Below, one piece after another: positions 1 to 11,177 of a stretch of 64,000 nucleotides of DNA (positions are counted from its first letter, which is position 1; the number at the start of each line of letters is the position of its first letter). Source of the DNA: Vespa crabro (taxonomy: Eukaryota > Arthropoda > Insecta > Hymenoptera > Vespidae). Below the pieces are notes generated by a model. The model was not told the origin of the DNA. It did not search any database and worked only from the letters and a program-made list of their open reading frames with translations. A program made the position numbers and the translations under genes. Location of the stretch: NCBI RefSeq assembly GCF_910589235.1, contig NC_060955.1, positions 19,363,403 through 19,427,402 on the forward strand, written 5' to 3'.

Positions 1-275
1 GTCGATTATTCGGATTGCCAATTAACCGAATCACCGAGATCCCGGAATCCGTCGTTATTTTCGTACGCTTTCATGCGTATTAGTTTATGTCACATTTATT
101 CGTATTCTCACATAAATATTCGTTTAAATTCGTTCCATAGGTAATTAATTATTTATATTAATTCATATCAATCCGACGAAATTTACTCGTTATCCAAAAC
201 TGATTTGTCCTACTAATTTTCAAGTAATAGAAAAGGACTGTTATCATCGTTATCGTTGTCTTATTTTTCTTACAG

Positions 276-322
276 ACGAGTACCTAGACGTTGGCGGTGC
301 GAGTGAGGGCGTGCTGACGTGA
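276..322 (+). CDS. Candidate last coding exon of an upstream plus-strand gene (3' partial)
   Basis: A textbook splice acceptor (TTATTTTTCTTACAG, ending at 275) is followed by a short open frame. Read with a two-base carry-over it gives EYLDVGGASEGVLT and then TGA at 320-322. An AATAAA lies at 551-556, about 230 bases after the stop, which suits a compact 3' UTR. The other two frames close after 3 and 9 codons. The rest of the gene would lie left of the window, so no domain is visible and the product is unknown. The call rests on acceptor plus stop plus poly(A) signal; a 15-residue tail has no family signature. It could instead be a noncoding 3' exon. Confidence 0.38.
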
Positions 323-550
323 GACGCCATGACGCTGAGTGCGTTCCAAAAATACGACGGCACTTTGGCACGGCATACTCTGCGCCCACTGAGTTTAGCG
401 GTTGTTTACATCGATAAAGAAGCTGTTTCAAGTGCCATTCCGGGCCATTAGTGACCTCTTACATTATCTAGAAATCCAACGGAATCTCGGGATATCCCAT
501 GAAAACTGAATAGGCTAACATGTCTCTTTCTTCATCAACGATTATATCAC

Positions 551-556
551 AATAAA
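551..556 (+). terminator. Polyadenylation signal AATAAA
   Basis: A canonical AATAAA hexamer lies about 230 bases after the TGA of the candidate terminal exon. A GT-containing stretch (TCGGTGT) begins about 15 bases downstream, the usual layout of a cleavage site. AATAAA is common by chance in AT-rich DNA, so its weight comes from position. Confidence 0.35.
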
Positions 557-903
557 GATTCTAAGAGTTATCGGTGTAATTCACTTTGTATTAATCAAAT
601 TTCATTGAAATAATTCATCAAATAATTCATAAATTTGTGAAACTTGAAAGAAGAAATTAATGTTAACGTGAAACAGCTATACACAAACGTAGGGTCCCGA
701 GAAAAGATAGTTGTTTTCGGGTTTATGCGATGCGCGGAGTGACGTTTAGTGGGTGTTTTCGGTTTCCGTTTTGGTCCCAACGAAACGAGGTGTTAATTCG
801 TTCGCTCGAAAACGCTGGATCACGAAGTCGTGTCGACAGTTGTGAATTATTATTACGTTCCACTTCGTCGCCACGTATGATTCGTGAGAACGAGGTAACA
901 GTA

Positions 904-1009
904 TTTTTCTTTTCTTCTTTTTGTTTTTTTTTCCTTTTTTTTTCTTTTCTTCTTCTTCTTCTTTTTTTGTTTTTCTTTCTTTTTTTCTTCGTCTTCTTTT
1001 TTTCTCATA
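904..1009. repeat. T-rich polypyrimidine tract
   Basis: About 105 bases of almost pure T with scattered C and a few G. Read on either strand it gives only Phe/Leu/Ser or Lys/Glu runs, so the frames across it are not taken as genes. Confidence 0.85.
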
Positions 1010-1425
1010 GAGATAATGATTCTTCGCTTTTTGATGAAGTACGCGTATCTGCATACGTCGCTTTTCTCCATTGATTGAAACGAATCGTTTGAATCTGTCG
1101 GTCCCATCTGTCGGATGGAAATAACAATAAATTTAATGACGAGTAGTAGCGACTTTCACGAAATAAACAAATACGTAGACTTCCTACGGTAATAGAGATC
1201 GATCAGAAACGAGTTTCGTTCTACTTGGTTCGCGGAATGACGGATAAGATAATTTAGATGGACTTTCGGATAACGCTTTGACGGTTTCATCGTTATTCAA
1301 GCAGAAAAAGATATTCTCTAGGAGGAACGTTCATTGGTAAATGAATTTATAATAATGATAAAATAATTTTATAATAATCTGTAAGACCGAACATCGTTTT
1401 CACACGGTGAAGAACTGAGAAAGAA

Positions 1426-1434
<9 letters not shown>

Positions 1435-1462
<28 letters not shown>
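1435..1462. repeat. (GA)14 microsatellite
   Basis: Uninterrupted GA dinucleotides preceded by an imperfect GAAA/GA lead-in and followed by a short T run. Confidence 0.9.
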
Positions 1463-1464
<2 letters not shown>

Positions 1465-1946
1465 ATTTTTTTTTTATAACCATTCTGCTGCGATCTTGAA
1501 GTTTTCTATATTGTCGGGATAATTGACATTGCTTATTCATATTCGAATCCATAGCTATTATATTCAAATTAATTTCAGTGGTGCTCAACACTTTTTTCCA
1601 TGCAACATTACGAAATTGACGTGGATTCTTTCTGTTGGTAGTAGAACTACCAAACTACTTCGTCTTTTGACTTGGGAAAAGACAACCTACAGCATTCCAT
1701 ACTAGCTCGTTCTTCCAACGGTGCTTCTTCTTATTAAAATTAAAATCTCGACGTCTCGTAGGACGTCAACCTTTTCTATAGTTCAATAAAATTACTGTAA
1801 TTGATAAAAATTACATCTCTATCGCTAAGAGACAGTCGTATAAAATTCGCCGAATATCATAACGCAGCGTTTCAACTTCGGTGTATAATGATAAAATCAT
1901 GTTTATCTAATCCGCTTGAATTTAATTTCCTAATTGAATTTTTTCA

Positions 1947-1982
1947 AAGAGTCAAGATCTAGTTAAATTGGTCTTGACTCTT
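1947..1982. repeat. Hairpin with perfect 11-bp arms
   Basis: AAGAGTCAAGA at 1947-1957 is exactly complementary in reverse to TCTTGACTCTT at 1972-1982. Two more pairs (T-G, C-G) close inwards, leaving a loop of about 10 bases. The arms are not simple repeats. No TA or other target duplication is obvious outside them. Confidence 0.7.
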
Positions 1983-2284
1983 GATTGATCGAAACGAACA
2001 AAAACGATAGGTCCATTCCATTATCTATAAAAATCGTTAGATCCATTTTCAAAATAAAATTGACCAATATACAAATATATTATAATTGTTCGTTTAATAA
2101 TATAGGATAAAAGTTTGTTCCGTAAGGTGACTAAGGTAATCGTACGTTTTAAATGTATGCCCGCTTAATAATACATCGGGTTTATCTGCCGTGACAACTA
2201 TTTCTTCTCCTAAATCACTATCTAAATGCTACGCCAACTAATATATATCATCCGAACGTTGTAGAACCTGTATTTAAGCCATCG

Positions 2285-2488
2285 ATGGCGACTGAAAAAA
2301 TTTACGCCCGGTACCATTATAATCCCATTAGCGTTGTTCGTTTGGTTAAAGTGTCTCTCTCCGCTCGTAAATACGCGTCGACCATATCATTAACGCGTAT
2401 TTCGCCCTGGGATTTAAGCTTATGTGGGAGTTCATTCTTGATATGTTTAAGAACGCTTACGAAAGATCTTAGATTTCTCTTAATTTAA
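2285..2488 (+). CDS. Small open reading frame, 67 codons, unknown
   Basis: Opens with a true ATG in a fair context (ATCGATGGCG), beginning MATEKIYARYHYN, and ends at TAA. The composition is non-repetitive, with a hydrophobic patch near the end (SSFLICL). There is no recognisable domain, no clear promoter motif just upstream, and only AT-rich noncoding sequence around it. Frames of this length are expected by chance, so this is listed mainly because it is not built from a simple repeat. Confidence 0.1.
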   Translation: MATEKIYARYHYNPISVVRLVKVSLSARKYASTISLTRISPWDLSLCGSSFLICLRTLTKDLRFLLI

Positions 2489-2945
2489 TAGGATCCTGTT
2501 ACTTATTTCTTCGTTTCTATGGAAGCTACGATAACGTAGGTTTACCATTATTACGTTGAAAATTTTCTTATATGCTTTCTGCATATAGAGGTATCCAACT
2601 ATTCTTTATAACATAAATATCTCTTGAAGAAAGGTACGTAGGGTACTACGATGGATTCGTTGCTTTTACGTCCGGTGGCTCGCCCAGCTTTAACTAATAC
2701 TAGTATCACTATATTTCAAACTATTCCACGTCTCAGCGATATATCATAGCGATGCATTTAGCTGTCATCGCTGAAAATACCAACGACGCGGAACTGGACG
2801 AACGGAATGTGCTGCGTTCGAACAATGTAATAAACGGCCAATGTTCGCCGTGTTCTCTAATTCCACGTGCCACTTAATACGACCGACATCTCCGACTTTT
2901 CGTTGGCCCATTGTCTAGGCATTTATAAGTATCCCTAACTTTCAC

Positions 2946-3045
2946 GAGGGAAAAAGGAAAAAGAAGGAAAAAACGAAAAGGAAAAAAATAAAAAAAGAAA
3001 AAGAAGGAGAAGAGGGGAAAAAAAAGAAAAAACAAAAGGAGAATA
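2946..3045. repeat. A-rich purine tract
   Basis: Roughly 100 bases of A with interspersed G (AAAAAGG, GAAAAAG), almost free of pyrimidines. No exact repeat unit. Confidence 0.75.
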
Positions 3046-3367
3046 GATATGCGTTTCGCGCGGTTGAACGCATCTGCCATGTGGGTGTTACCAGTAAATC
3101 TTGCATACCATGATATGTCAGACGGAACTGTCACACGGTACGCCGTTTTACAATGGCATTACCGTGCATACATGTACCCATACTTACATATAACGCATAT
3201 GTACATAGACATAAGTGTCACGAAAGCGTGGGTTAACGTTAACCGGCATTGTACAAGAAGCTTTGTAAGAGACGAGTTTAAAGCCTCCGACTGAGAGTTA
3301 ACAGATGCACCCTAAAATCAAGAAATGTCCGTCGACAGTGTAACACGTCGCTGAATTTGCCCGGAAT

Positions 3368-3371
<4 letters not shown>

Positions 3372-3413
<42 letters not shown>

Positions 3414-3415
3414 TG
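3372..3415. repeat. (TG)n microsatellite
   Basis: About 20 TG units with one TA interruption near 3407. Alternating purine/pyrimidine DNA of this kind can adopt Z form. A short (GTAT) run follows separately at 3764-3781. Confidence 0.9.
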
Positions 3416-4149
3416 AAAGAGAGACGGACACTTTTGTGCGAGTTACGTCTTCATTTTCTTGCCACTTTACGAGAAAGAGAGAATTAAATATATACTCGTA
3501 GCTTTTCGAGTCGAATCATTCAAAAGAAAGACAGAAAGAGAGACAGAGAGAGTGTGTGAGTGAGAAAGACAAAATATTATATTATAGTCATCTTTATCAA
3601 GAAAATGATTTATTAACAAATACAATAAGTTACAAACTTATAACGTACATTTATAAGCGTAAATCTCTCGATCGTTCCTTCTCAAAAGGCAATGAAAAAA
3701 TCATTTCGTAGTCGTCGCGGACAAACGAGCGTCATTAATATCAGCGTTTTCTCCGGTTTCGCACGTATGTATGTATGTATGTTCCTCGTCGGTAGACCAT
3801 TATGCGATTTTACGCGACGAGCATAACGTTCCCCCGGCCCCGGCAGCCCGCCACTCTACTTGAATATTTTGCAACTTGCGTGAAATCTAATTAGTCTGAA
3901 AAATGATAAACTTTGGTAAGCTCGCTGTGGATTGTAGGGTAGGACAAGAAAAGACCGAACGAATTGACGTTAATTACTTTTTTATATGCGCTCCTTGGCA
4001 AAGTGGTTCATCGTGTAGGAGAAAAGAAAGAAAGAGAGAGAGAGAGAGAGAGAACGATAGCAAGAAGGGAGAGAGGGGAAAAGAGGGGAGAACTAACGCG
4101 GACTTAATCGACTTTTAATGCGTATTAAGTCGCAAATCTATATCTCTTA

Positions 4150-4172
4150 CTCACTTTCTCTTTCTCTCGCTC

Positions 4173-4211
<39 letters not shown>

Positions 4212-4225
4212 CTATCTCTATTTCT
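4150..4225. repeat. Compound CT / (TATC)n microsatellite
   Basis: An impure CT-rich lead-in is followed by about ten TATC units (4174-4213) and then TCTATC remnants. The CT part lies 5' of the TATC part on this strand, the same order as at the other compound loci in the window. Confidence 0.85.
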
Positions 4226-4297
4226 CGCATGAACGCAGAGGTTCTGGCGCTCTGTTGAAAGCGGAAATCTGTTGAAGGGCGCTCGAGGCTATCCATA

Positions 4298-4625
4298 ATG
4301 TTCTCAGCATTATTCGACATGACGAGACGAGAGCAAACCAGACATGGCTTCAGACTCGGCCGAGACGTTTTACCCAGACGAGCCGGATCGACGCGGAGGA
4401 TCTCGCGAAAAGCGAGAAGAGTCGACACGAGAGAAGAAGCAGCGTATTCCTGGTCGGCCGCGCAAAAACGGGCCTCGACCGCATTTTTGGCCGTGTGCGT
4501 GCGAACGATATCGAAGAGGAAGAGAAAGAGGAGGAGAAAGGCAGCGGGGGAGGAAAAAGAAGAAGGGTTCTCTCTCTTTCTTTCTTTCTTTCTCTGTCTC
4601 TTTTAACGAACGAAGAAATGGATGA
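4298..4625. other. Locally CG-rich segment with overlapping frames, no gene called
   Basis: Sequence of higher GC than its flanks is open in several frames on both strands (up to 136 codons on the minus strand), running into AG-rich and TTTC repeats. The translations are Arg/Glu-rich on plus and Ser/Phe-rich on minus. No splice or start context singles out one frame. It could be a regulatory or 5' UTR island, but I see no decisive evidence. Confidence 0.3.
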
Positions 4626-5359
4626 TGCGTCTGCATCCTTTGGAGACGAGAAGAATATGGTCGCCTGGGGGATAGCAGATGGTTTCCCTTTTTCTACGCC
4701 GAGCGTATAACCTAACACGGCGAAAAAATTTTTACTCTCTCGCGGCACTGTCAAAATCACTGAGAGAGGAGCTCTTATTTATTGGAGACAGGTTGTTCAT
4801 TCGTGTTCCATCTCTTTACATTTTTCTTCCTGCTTCGCAGCCGTACTTTTGCCTTTCAAAGGAAATAATTTCGAAAAGTCAGCGTGCACAAAAATAACTC
4901 GTTCATTCGTTAAAATCTTAGGGAAAATAAAAGGATAAAGAAGAATATATATTTGTTTGTTCGTACGGTTTTTTTTTTCTTTGGTTTTTTTCTTCCTTCC
5001 TCCTTTCTCTCTTTTTTTTTTTCTTTTCTTTTTGTTGTTATCGTATTTATTTATCCAGTATATTTATTTTATTTTATTTTATTTTTTCTTTTTTTAATAA
5101 TTTCCAAAAGAAAGAAAGGTCAATTTCACGAGTTGTCGTGAAAAAAGAATTGAGAGTTGGTTCCTACGTTTGGCCCACGACGAAGAGCGATCTAAGTTTG
5201 CCACAAACTCGGACAACTCTGATATATTAGTTTCATGCGCGCTTACATAACCGTGGAGATATTCGCCATCGCATACTCAAAGTCAGCCTCGTCACCGTGG
5301 ATGAAAAGTTGTGCTCTCTGAGAATGCCTTCGTCTTCTCTTTTTCCTTTTCCCCCTCCC

Positions 5360-5362
<3 letters not shown>

Positions 5363-5395
<33 letters not shown>

Positions 5396-5568
5396 CGTCG
5401 TTGAGTCTATGGCAAATTCGCAACGTTTTAGCCCACTTCACCACACCACAGACACTCTTCTTCTCATTCTCCTCTTCGAATCATTAGTTTTAACGATCTG
5501 ACGAACGATCGCTTAGAACGTCTTTTGACTATTAAACGTACCAGTCGTCGTTTACGAGAGAGACAGAC

Positions 5569-5600
<32 letters not shown>
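5363..5600. repeat. Inverted microsatellite pair (CT)15 ... (AG)14
   Basis: A pure CT tract at 5363-5393 and a pure AG tract at 5573-5600, the latter led by three GACA units, are separated by 179 bases. Being reverse complements, a transcript across both could form about 28 bp of duplex with a single-copy loop. Confidence 0.85.
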
Positions 5601-5811
5601 CAATTATTAATAGGTCTTTTGCTACTGCGGATGTTTGACGATCGAAACGTTCTAACTAACATCGAAAAGTATTAGAAAACTTGCCGGGAAGTTACGATCG
5701 ACAATATCTAAAGATTCTTCTTTTTATTGACGACGCAATGTCGAATATATTCTCACCGTTCGCCGTCATACTTTCTATGTAAATTAGTCAGCGATGTAGA
5801 AGAGAAACTAA

Positions 5812-5850
5812 GAAAAAAAAAGACAAAAAAAAAAAAAAGAAAAAAAAAAT
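5812..5850. repeat. A-rich tract
   Basis: Two A runs interrupted by G and C. Nothing resembling a retroposon body is recognisable upstream. Confidence 0.7.
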
Positions 5851-6283
5851 AAGAGGAAGAAGAGCAAGATAAGTAAGAAAGAGAGAAAGAGGATTCAGCT
5901 TATTTGCCCGCAGCGATCTTTTATGCAATATATATATATATATAACATACCTACGTGTATACATGTATATTCCGTCGTAAAATTGTCAATGATGATGATT
6001 ATCGCACAATTACAAGTTCGCATATCAAGTTATCTATAAAAAGTATACCTGGGTTGGATCCTGAGAAAAATAATTTCTCTTGATTATTCGTTCGTACGTC
6101 GTAAGTCGTATGCTAAAGGATTCTCGCGCTCTAATCGACTTCTTTCGTAATTTCGATTCTTGTTGCGTGCCTGTGATTAGCAACGAGGCAGCTTCGGACA
6201 ATTTAAAGCAGTGCATATGAAGTGCGAACAAGTTTTAACGATCGTTACATTATCGATGATTTCGATTTTCCACTAAATCGTTT

Positions 6284-6314
<31 letters not shown>

Positions 6315-6494
6315 TTCTCTTTCTCTTTCTCATTCTTTCTTTTTTTCTTAATATACATTTGCATTAGCTTAAGCAATATGGATCACGTTTGTATCGATTT
6401 TCTCGTATCTTGTGCGATTTGACATATCGCGCTGTTTAAATCGTGGACCTGTTTTACAAGATATTTCGATCGTAAAAAGAAATGACACACACAC

Positions 6495-6543
<49 letters not shown>
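6284..6543. repeat. Inverted microsatellite pair CT ... (AG)21
   Basis: CT-rich blocks at 6284-6298 and 6300-6314, continuing impurely to about 6334, face a pure AG block at 6501-6543. The spacer of roughly 186 bases is single-copy. The AG block is led by a short (CA)n run at 6485-6494. Confidence 0.85.
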
Positions 6544-6550
<7 letters not shown>

Positions 6551-7062
6551 AGAGAAAAAGATAGAGACAGAGGTCGTAGATCGTAATATAAGTAAAAAAG
6601 AAACGCATCGATACCAATTCGAATTCACGAACTGGTTACGTCCACTTGATAACGGGACAGAAAGATTTCTTCATAAATTTTCATATTCTGAACGTAGAAA
6701 ATTAATCAAAGCCGAATCAGATAAGCTTTGGAAAGGAAAGTATGTTGGGGAAGTGAAAGAGAATTCCAAAGGGGGGTAGGAAAAGTAATCTTTCGTCGGC
6801 ATCTCGCATTACATCAGATTAGATCGCGAATATTTCGTGGCGAACAACGTCGAGGGTAAAGACTTGCATGTCGTGCTTGGCTTTCTGAGAGAACAACGGA
6901 GTAGGTGGTGAGAGATAGAGAAAGGAAGAAACAGATAAAGAGAAAGAGATGGATAGAGAAAGAGAGTAAAGCGAGAATAGACGTCAACTTGCGTTCCGTT
7001 GTTTCGTCTCGAAACTCCACGACACTTCGGCATGACGGGTACACGTGTACGATTGTTGTCCG

Positions 7063-7096
7063 TTCTCTCTTTCTCTCTCTCTCAAGAGAGAGAGAG
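7063..7096. repeat. Nearly perfect CT/GA palindrome
   Basis: CTCTTTCTCTCTCTCTC is followed at once by AA and GAGAGAGAGAGG, so the two purine/pyrimidine blocks face each other with a two-base centre and at least 11 paired bases. A plain (GA)n block follows at 7161-7197. Confidence 0.8.
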
Positions 7097-7157
7097 GCCA
7101 CCCACCTTAACCACGTTATCGTGCTCACGAGAATACAAGAGAAAGAGAAAAAGAGAA

Positions 7158-7200
<43 letters not shown>

Positions 7201-9013
7201 GAGTGAGATAGAATGAGAGAGATAGATGGAAGAGAGAAGAATGGAGAGATAGAATAGATCCCAGAGGAAGATGCGAGCTTTACCGCAACGCGAAATCTCT
7301 GTTCATCGTACGTCGAGATCCTCGGCAGCGTGCTATATATTATCGTCGTTATTATTACACCTTCGCCACCCCCGACAACGACCGAGCGGCCAATAAAACA
7401 TCTTTCTCTCGCTATCTCTCTCTCTCTCTCTTTCTCTCCCGTTCTTGCGCCATCAACGGACTAGCGTCATCATCAATTTCAATGATTTAGTAAATACTTT
7501 TAACAAGATTAATTGCAACGTATATATCAAACTCCCACACGGATATATTATATCCATGCATGTAAGATATATGTATCTACGAGGATAATTTTGATAAAAT
7601 TATCTTCCGGGAAATGGGCTTAGCCATTGATATTAAAAATGGTTACATTATGTTATAAATGTGTTATTCAACGGGTTACTTTTCATTTAAGATCTTTAAA
7701 ATAGAAACGAAGTAGCAAATATTAGATGACTGTTAATGATCAACGTTCTTATATTATCAGCTCGTTCGGTCATTCGTATGCGACGATGATCTTTCCGGAA
7801 TCGTTTGGACTTACCCGTGTCATCCGTCGTGAAAGGCTAATCTAAACACGAGTGTTCCGTTTTGAACATAGACTCGACGTACTTTGACGTTGGAAAGCTT
7901 TTCCGTCGTTGAACAATATTCAACACGAACGACGATATTACAAACGAGTTACCGAGCGTCACACAAGACGGCCATCATAAATTATATTTCATATATGTCG
8001 TTGGAACAATGAACGTGACGGAGATGACTACCACTGCGCCTTCTCTTTACTATCTCTCTTTTTGCCAGGCCCTGGTTTCTATCTGTCTCGTTAAATCCAC
8101 GCCCGTCCTTTCGCTACTTCTTAGAGACGATTAACGCATGAACCAGCTTATTAATCACACGTCATTGTTCGCCAACGTATGCAGTACGTCTTACAAGAAA
8201 AGTAAGGCCTCGTAGGCTTTATATAAAACAAAATTACATATTGTACGTTAGACATCAACTTCATCAACTACCTGTCCAATTACGTTATCAAATGACATTT
8301 GATTTTGATATGAAATATTCTTTTTCTCAACATACATCGTACATCATATAAAAGCCATTTGGGGTAGTAAAATGCATACTATATAATGCATACTCGGTTG
8401 TATTTCTTTGGCACCGAACGTATCTACTCTTAACTATAATTTCACGATGTAGCTCCCATTGCTCCGAAAGTTTGCACGGACCGATGACAGCAATATAGCC
8501 GAGCAACGTGTTACTTACTCTTAACACGTTTCATGCATGGGCTATTTTCACGTGACTTTTCATTCAGGCCACATGGGCCATATTATGGGCCCCCACGTTA
8601 TTCCGATCATTGTAAATGCTTATAAAAGATAATTTATAATATTTATAAAATTAAAAGAAAATAATTAGTGAACGGAAAAAGGTGTAATATATAATATCCA
8701 TTATAAACAGGAAACATATAATTATTGTTATTAATTAAAATATGTTTCTTCTGTGTATATCCAATAAATTTCTTAAGAGTAAATATATTCTGTGTAGTAA
8801 TAAATGACATTTTAGAGAAAGTCGAATGATTCATCAAGGGTGTGCAAGCTAAATGTTTCATTACAGTGTAATATAATCTGTTAATAAGAAACAACGAGTG
8901 GAATTAAAAATATACAATTGATAACTTAAAAGGATATTAGCAGTACGCTCTGTTACAAGTTGAAAATGATCTATTACACGATCTATCGATCAGCAACGTT
9001 GTAAAAATTCCAT

Positions 9014-9033
9014 TATAGCATCCGGATGCTATA
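9014..9033. repeat. 20-bp perfect palindrome
   Basis: TATAGCATCC followed directly by GGATGCTATA, with no spacer. It lies in AT-rich single-copy DNA and is not part of a microsatellite. Confidence 0.8.
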
Positions 9034-9503
9034 TGATAATTATGCATCAACCGGTAATATTATAAAATATTTCACGATCATGTCTCGTTTTACATGAAAC
9101 TACAACAACGATTTTAATGAAAAATTCGATGTGATCCATCGGAGTTCATGCGACACCGACTAAGAATCGTGACGATTATTTGAAAATAAATATTTCAATT
9201 CACATTGTTTAAAATCAAATTAGACTCTTCATTCTATTTTCAATAATTTTAACGTCCGTAGAAACATTCGCATAATCGACGACGAAAGGAAAAAGAAAAA
9301 GAAAAAAAAAAAAAAGAATGAATCGATCAGTCATTAAAAGAGACATTCTATGAAACGTAATTGTTCAGAAACAATATTGAAATGAGTTCGAAGTAATATT
9401 ATTCAAATAAATAAAAAGTATCTATTATAACGATAATTTTATTGCTTGTTAACATAATAGAATTATTTGTAGTCTACAGCGACAAGCTTTTTCCTCGAGA
9501 GCT

Positions 9504-9511
9504 TATATAAG
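9504..9511 (+). promoter_or_regulatory. TATA-like box at the edge of a less AT-rich island
   Basis: TATATAAG lies at the point where very AT-rich sequence (8600-9470) gives way to a GC- and CG-richer stretch. A start site would fall near 9535. No initiator consensus is convincing there. TATA motifs are cheap in this composition, so the support is the compositional boundary plus the open frames downstream. Confidence 0.2.
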
Positions 9512-9750
9512 CGAGACAACATTGGATCGTACTGAAAATCACACGAAAAAGAGGACGTCTAGTGGCGTCGTAGCAGAGCGTCGCGACGGTGCAAAGTTTG
9601 CGGACAGACAGACGGGCAGCCACCCACGCGACGCTCCGCTGGCGTTCTCCATTTATCCGTCCACCCTGTCGTACGTCTTGGCAATCGCGGAACGACGTGA
9701 CCGACGTTTTCACACACACGTACCTCTCTTCTCTTCGCTTTTCTTCGCAG

Positions 9751-9815
9751 AATCCACAAGCGAGGACTATCATTGCTCATTCCGCGGCCTCCTCTACAAG
9801 CTCTTCCTCTCTCTT
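9751..9815 (+). other. Splice-acceptor-like site with open sequence downstream
   Basis: A long pyrimidine stretch ending TTTTCTTCGCAG (AG at 9749-9750) precedes sequence open in all three frames, one of which begins STSEDYHCSFRGLLYKLF. The segment soon runs into a CT/TATC microsatellite, so no donor or natural exon end can be set. It is a candidate 5' edge of an exon only. Confidence 0.2.

Positions 9816-9866
<51 letters not shown>
9816..9866. repeat. Compound (CT)n(TCTA)n microsatellite
   Basis: About ten CT units are followed by seven to eight TCTA units, then CTTT. CT lies 5' of the tetranucleotide part. Confidence 0.9.
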
Positions 9867-9869
<3 letters not shown>

Positions 9870-9870
<1 letters not shown>

Positions 9871-10034
9871 CACATTTTCACGAGTCTCCGTATCCTCGTA
9901 CTCTCGATGTCACTTTCGGTTGCGAGCATATTCAAGCCCTCGCGACTATTCTTCGTTACTATTTCAAGCTCATGTACCAGCGAAGATTGTACAACTATGA
10001 TGGCACTCTTCTGGCCTTTATCCAGGGCGATCAT
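9870..10034 (-). CDS. Small minus-strand frame, 54 codons from ATG, unknown
   Basis: The frame starts MIALDKGQKSAIIVV and ends RRLVKM before TGA. It stays open upstream of the ATG for about 18 more codons (including YYEDDPLDW) with no good acceptor. Codons are rich in first-position G and A (GAG, GAC, GAT, ATC, GCC), as in real coding DNA, and the residue mix is balanced. A possible donor AAAAT|GTGAGA sits at the 3' end. The plus strand is also open here (about 198 codons, no early ATG), which weakens the case. No family recognised. Confidence 0.22.
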
Positions 10035-10595
10035 CCAATCCAAAGGATCGTCCTCGTAGTACAAGGCCCGAGGACAACAGAATCCTCGTCTCCTCTCATG
10101 TTAATCATTCAAGATTAACAGTTCATGACAAGAAGCAAGATAAAAACAAGAAGGAAAGCAACTTTTTCTCGTCCTCGTTAAATCCTCGTGTGTATTTTTT
10201 TCTTCCATTCTTTTTTCTTCCTTTTTTTTTCCTTCTTCTTTTCTCTTTTTTCTTTCTTTGCACTTCTCCTCGCTCATCTCTATAGATCTAATCTATCGTT
10301 CGAGATCTAGGATTAGCTTATCGATCATTGTCAAGTTAGAAACCAGCTTAGTCACTTTCGTGCTACTCCCGTGTTTTCAACGCGCGTAGATATATATCTA
10401 TATTTTATGTCTCGAATCATTAATAGATCGAAAAAATGTTGATCGATGTGTTATCGATTCGTACTTGAGAAAAATGCATTTTTTTGGGGTGTTTTTTTCT
10501 TTCTATATTTTTCTTTTTTCTTTTTTCTCTTTTCTTTTTTTTTTCCTTTTTTCTTTTTTTATTGATGCAAATAATCTAGTCGGCTAGCTGGTTCG

Positions 10596-10596
<1 letters not shown>

Positions 10597-10629
<33 letters not shown>

Positions 10630-10630
10630 T
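10597..10630. repeat. (CT)n microsatellite
   Basis: About 12 CT units with a TTTC interruption. A T-rich tract with scattered C lies just upstream at 10489-10560. Confidence 0.85.
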
Positions 10631-10846
10631 TTTATCTTCCTCCATTAACTTTTCTAGAGAGTACAAGAAAAGGGGGTATCTTGAGGACGTTAAGAAGCAT
10701 TTGGAATCACGGTAACCTTAGAGGTCAAGACTCTTTTCGCGCGCGAGATTGTCGCGGAAGCTGCGGGTCCTTCGACGTCGTACTCTGTCCTCTTCTTCCT
10801 TCCTCCCCCGTCTTCCTATGTTCCGCATAAAGAGAGATAGACATAG

Positions 10847-10852
10847 AGAAAG

Positions 10853-10895
<43 letters not shown>

Positions 10896-10910
10896 GAGAG
10901 AGATAGAGAG

Positions 10911-10941
<31 letters not shown>
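10847..10941. repeat. Compound (GATA)n / (GA)n microsatellite
   Basis: About ten GATA units (10852-10893) are followed by impure and then pure GA to 10941. On the complementary strand this is CT followed by TATC, the same order as elsewhere. Confidence 0.9.
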
Positions 10942-10945
<4 letters not shown>

Positions 10946-11140
10946 AGGATGGTAGTACAGAGAGCCTTGGAAAGCGCCAGACATCGTCGGCAATAACTTG
11001 TTGCACCCAACCACTTGTTGCACGCCTCTCAAAATTCTTCACGCCTCGCCAAGCAATTTTACCGTAAATTGCCTCTTCGGGAAAAAATCCTCGCGTGGCG
11101 TATCTCATTGGTGGCGAGGCGAAAAGACCGTGGTTGTGTT

Positions 11141-11172
<32 letters not shown>

Positions 11173-11177
11173 CAGAG
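11141..11177. repeat. (GA)n microsatellite
   Basis: GA dinucleotides with a GAAA interruption. A short CT block at 11319-11334 lies about 140 bases downstream in inverted orientation. Confidence 0.85.

Larger units (their letters stand above)
577..9480. other. Noncoding stretch, probably intergenic or intronic
   Basis: About 8.9 kb with no convincing exon. It holds a dense series of microsatellites (listed separately), an 11-bp-arm hairpin at 1947, a 20-bp palindrome at 9014, and AT-rich single-copy sequence, notably 7500-9470. The one non-repetitive small frame worth noting is at 2285. Other open frames here are simple repeats or T/C-rich runs. Confidence 0.6.

Noticed and set aside
725..1107. 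Overlapping frames of 84-114 codons on both strands
   Set aside because: They are a T/C tract read as Phe/Leu/Ser or Lys/Glu; no start or splice support.
1579..1637. Possible exon after AATTAATTTCAG, reading GAQHFFPCNITKLTW, donor GTTG|GTAGTA
   Set aside because: The pyrimidine tract is weak and the donor poor; a nearby 8-bp hairpin explains part of the pattern.
6222..7216. Frames of 66-104 codons of Ser-Leu or Arg-Glu
   Set aside because: Direct translation of (CT)n/(GA)n microsatellites.
9522..10118. 198-codon plus-strand frame
   Set aside because: It has no ATG near its start and its middle is a CT/TATC repeat; the minus strand over the right half looks more coding-like.
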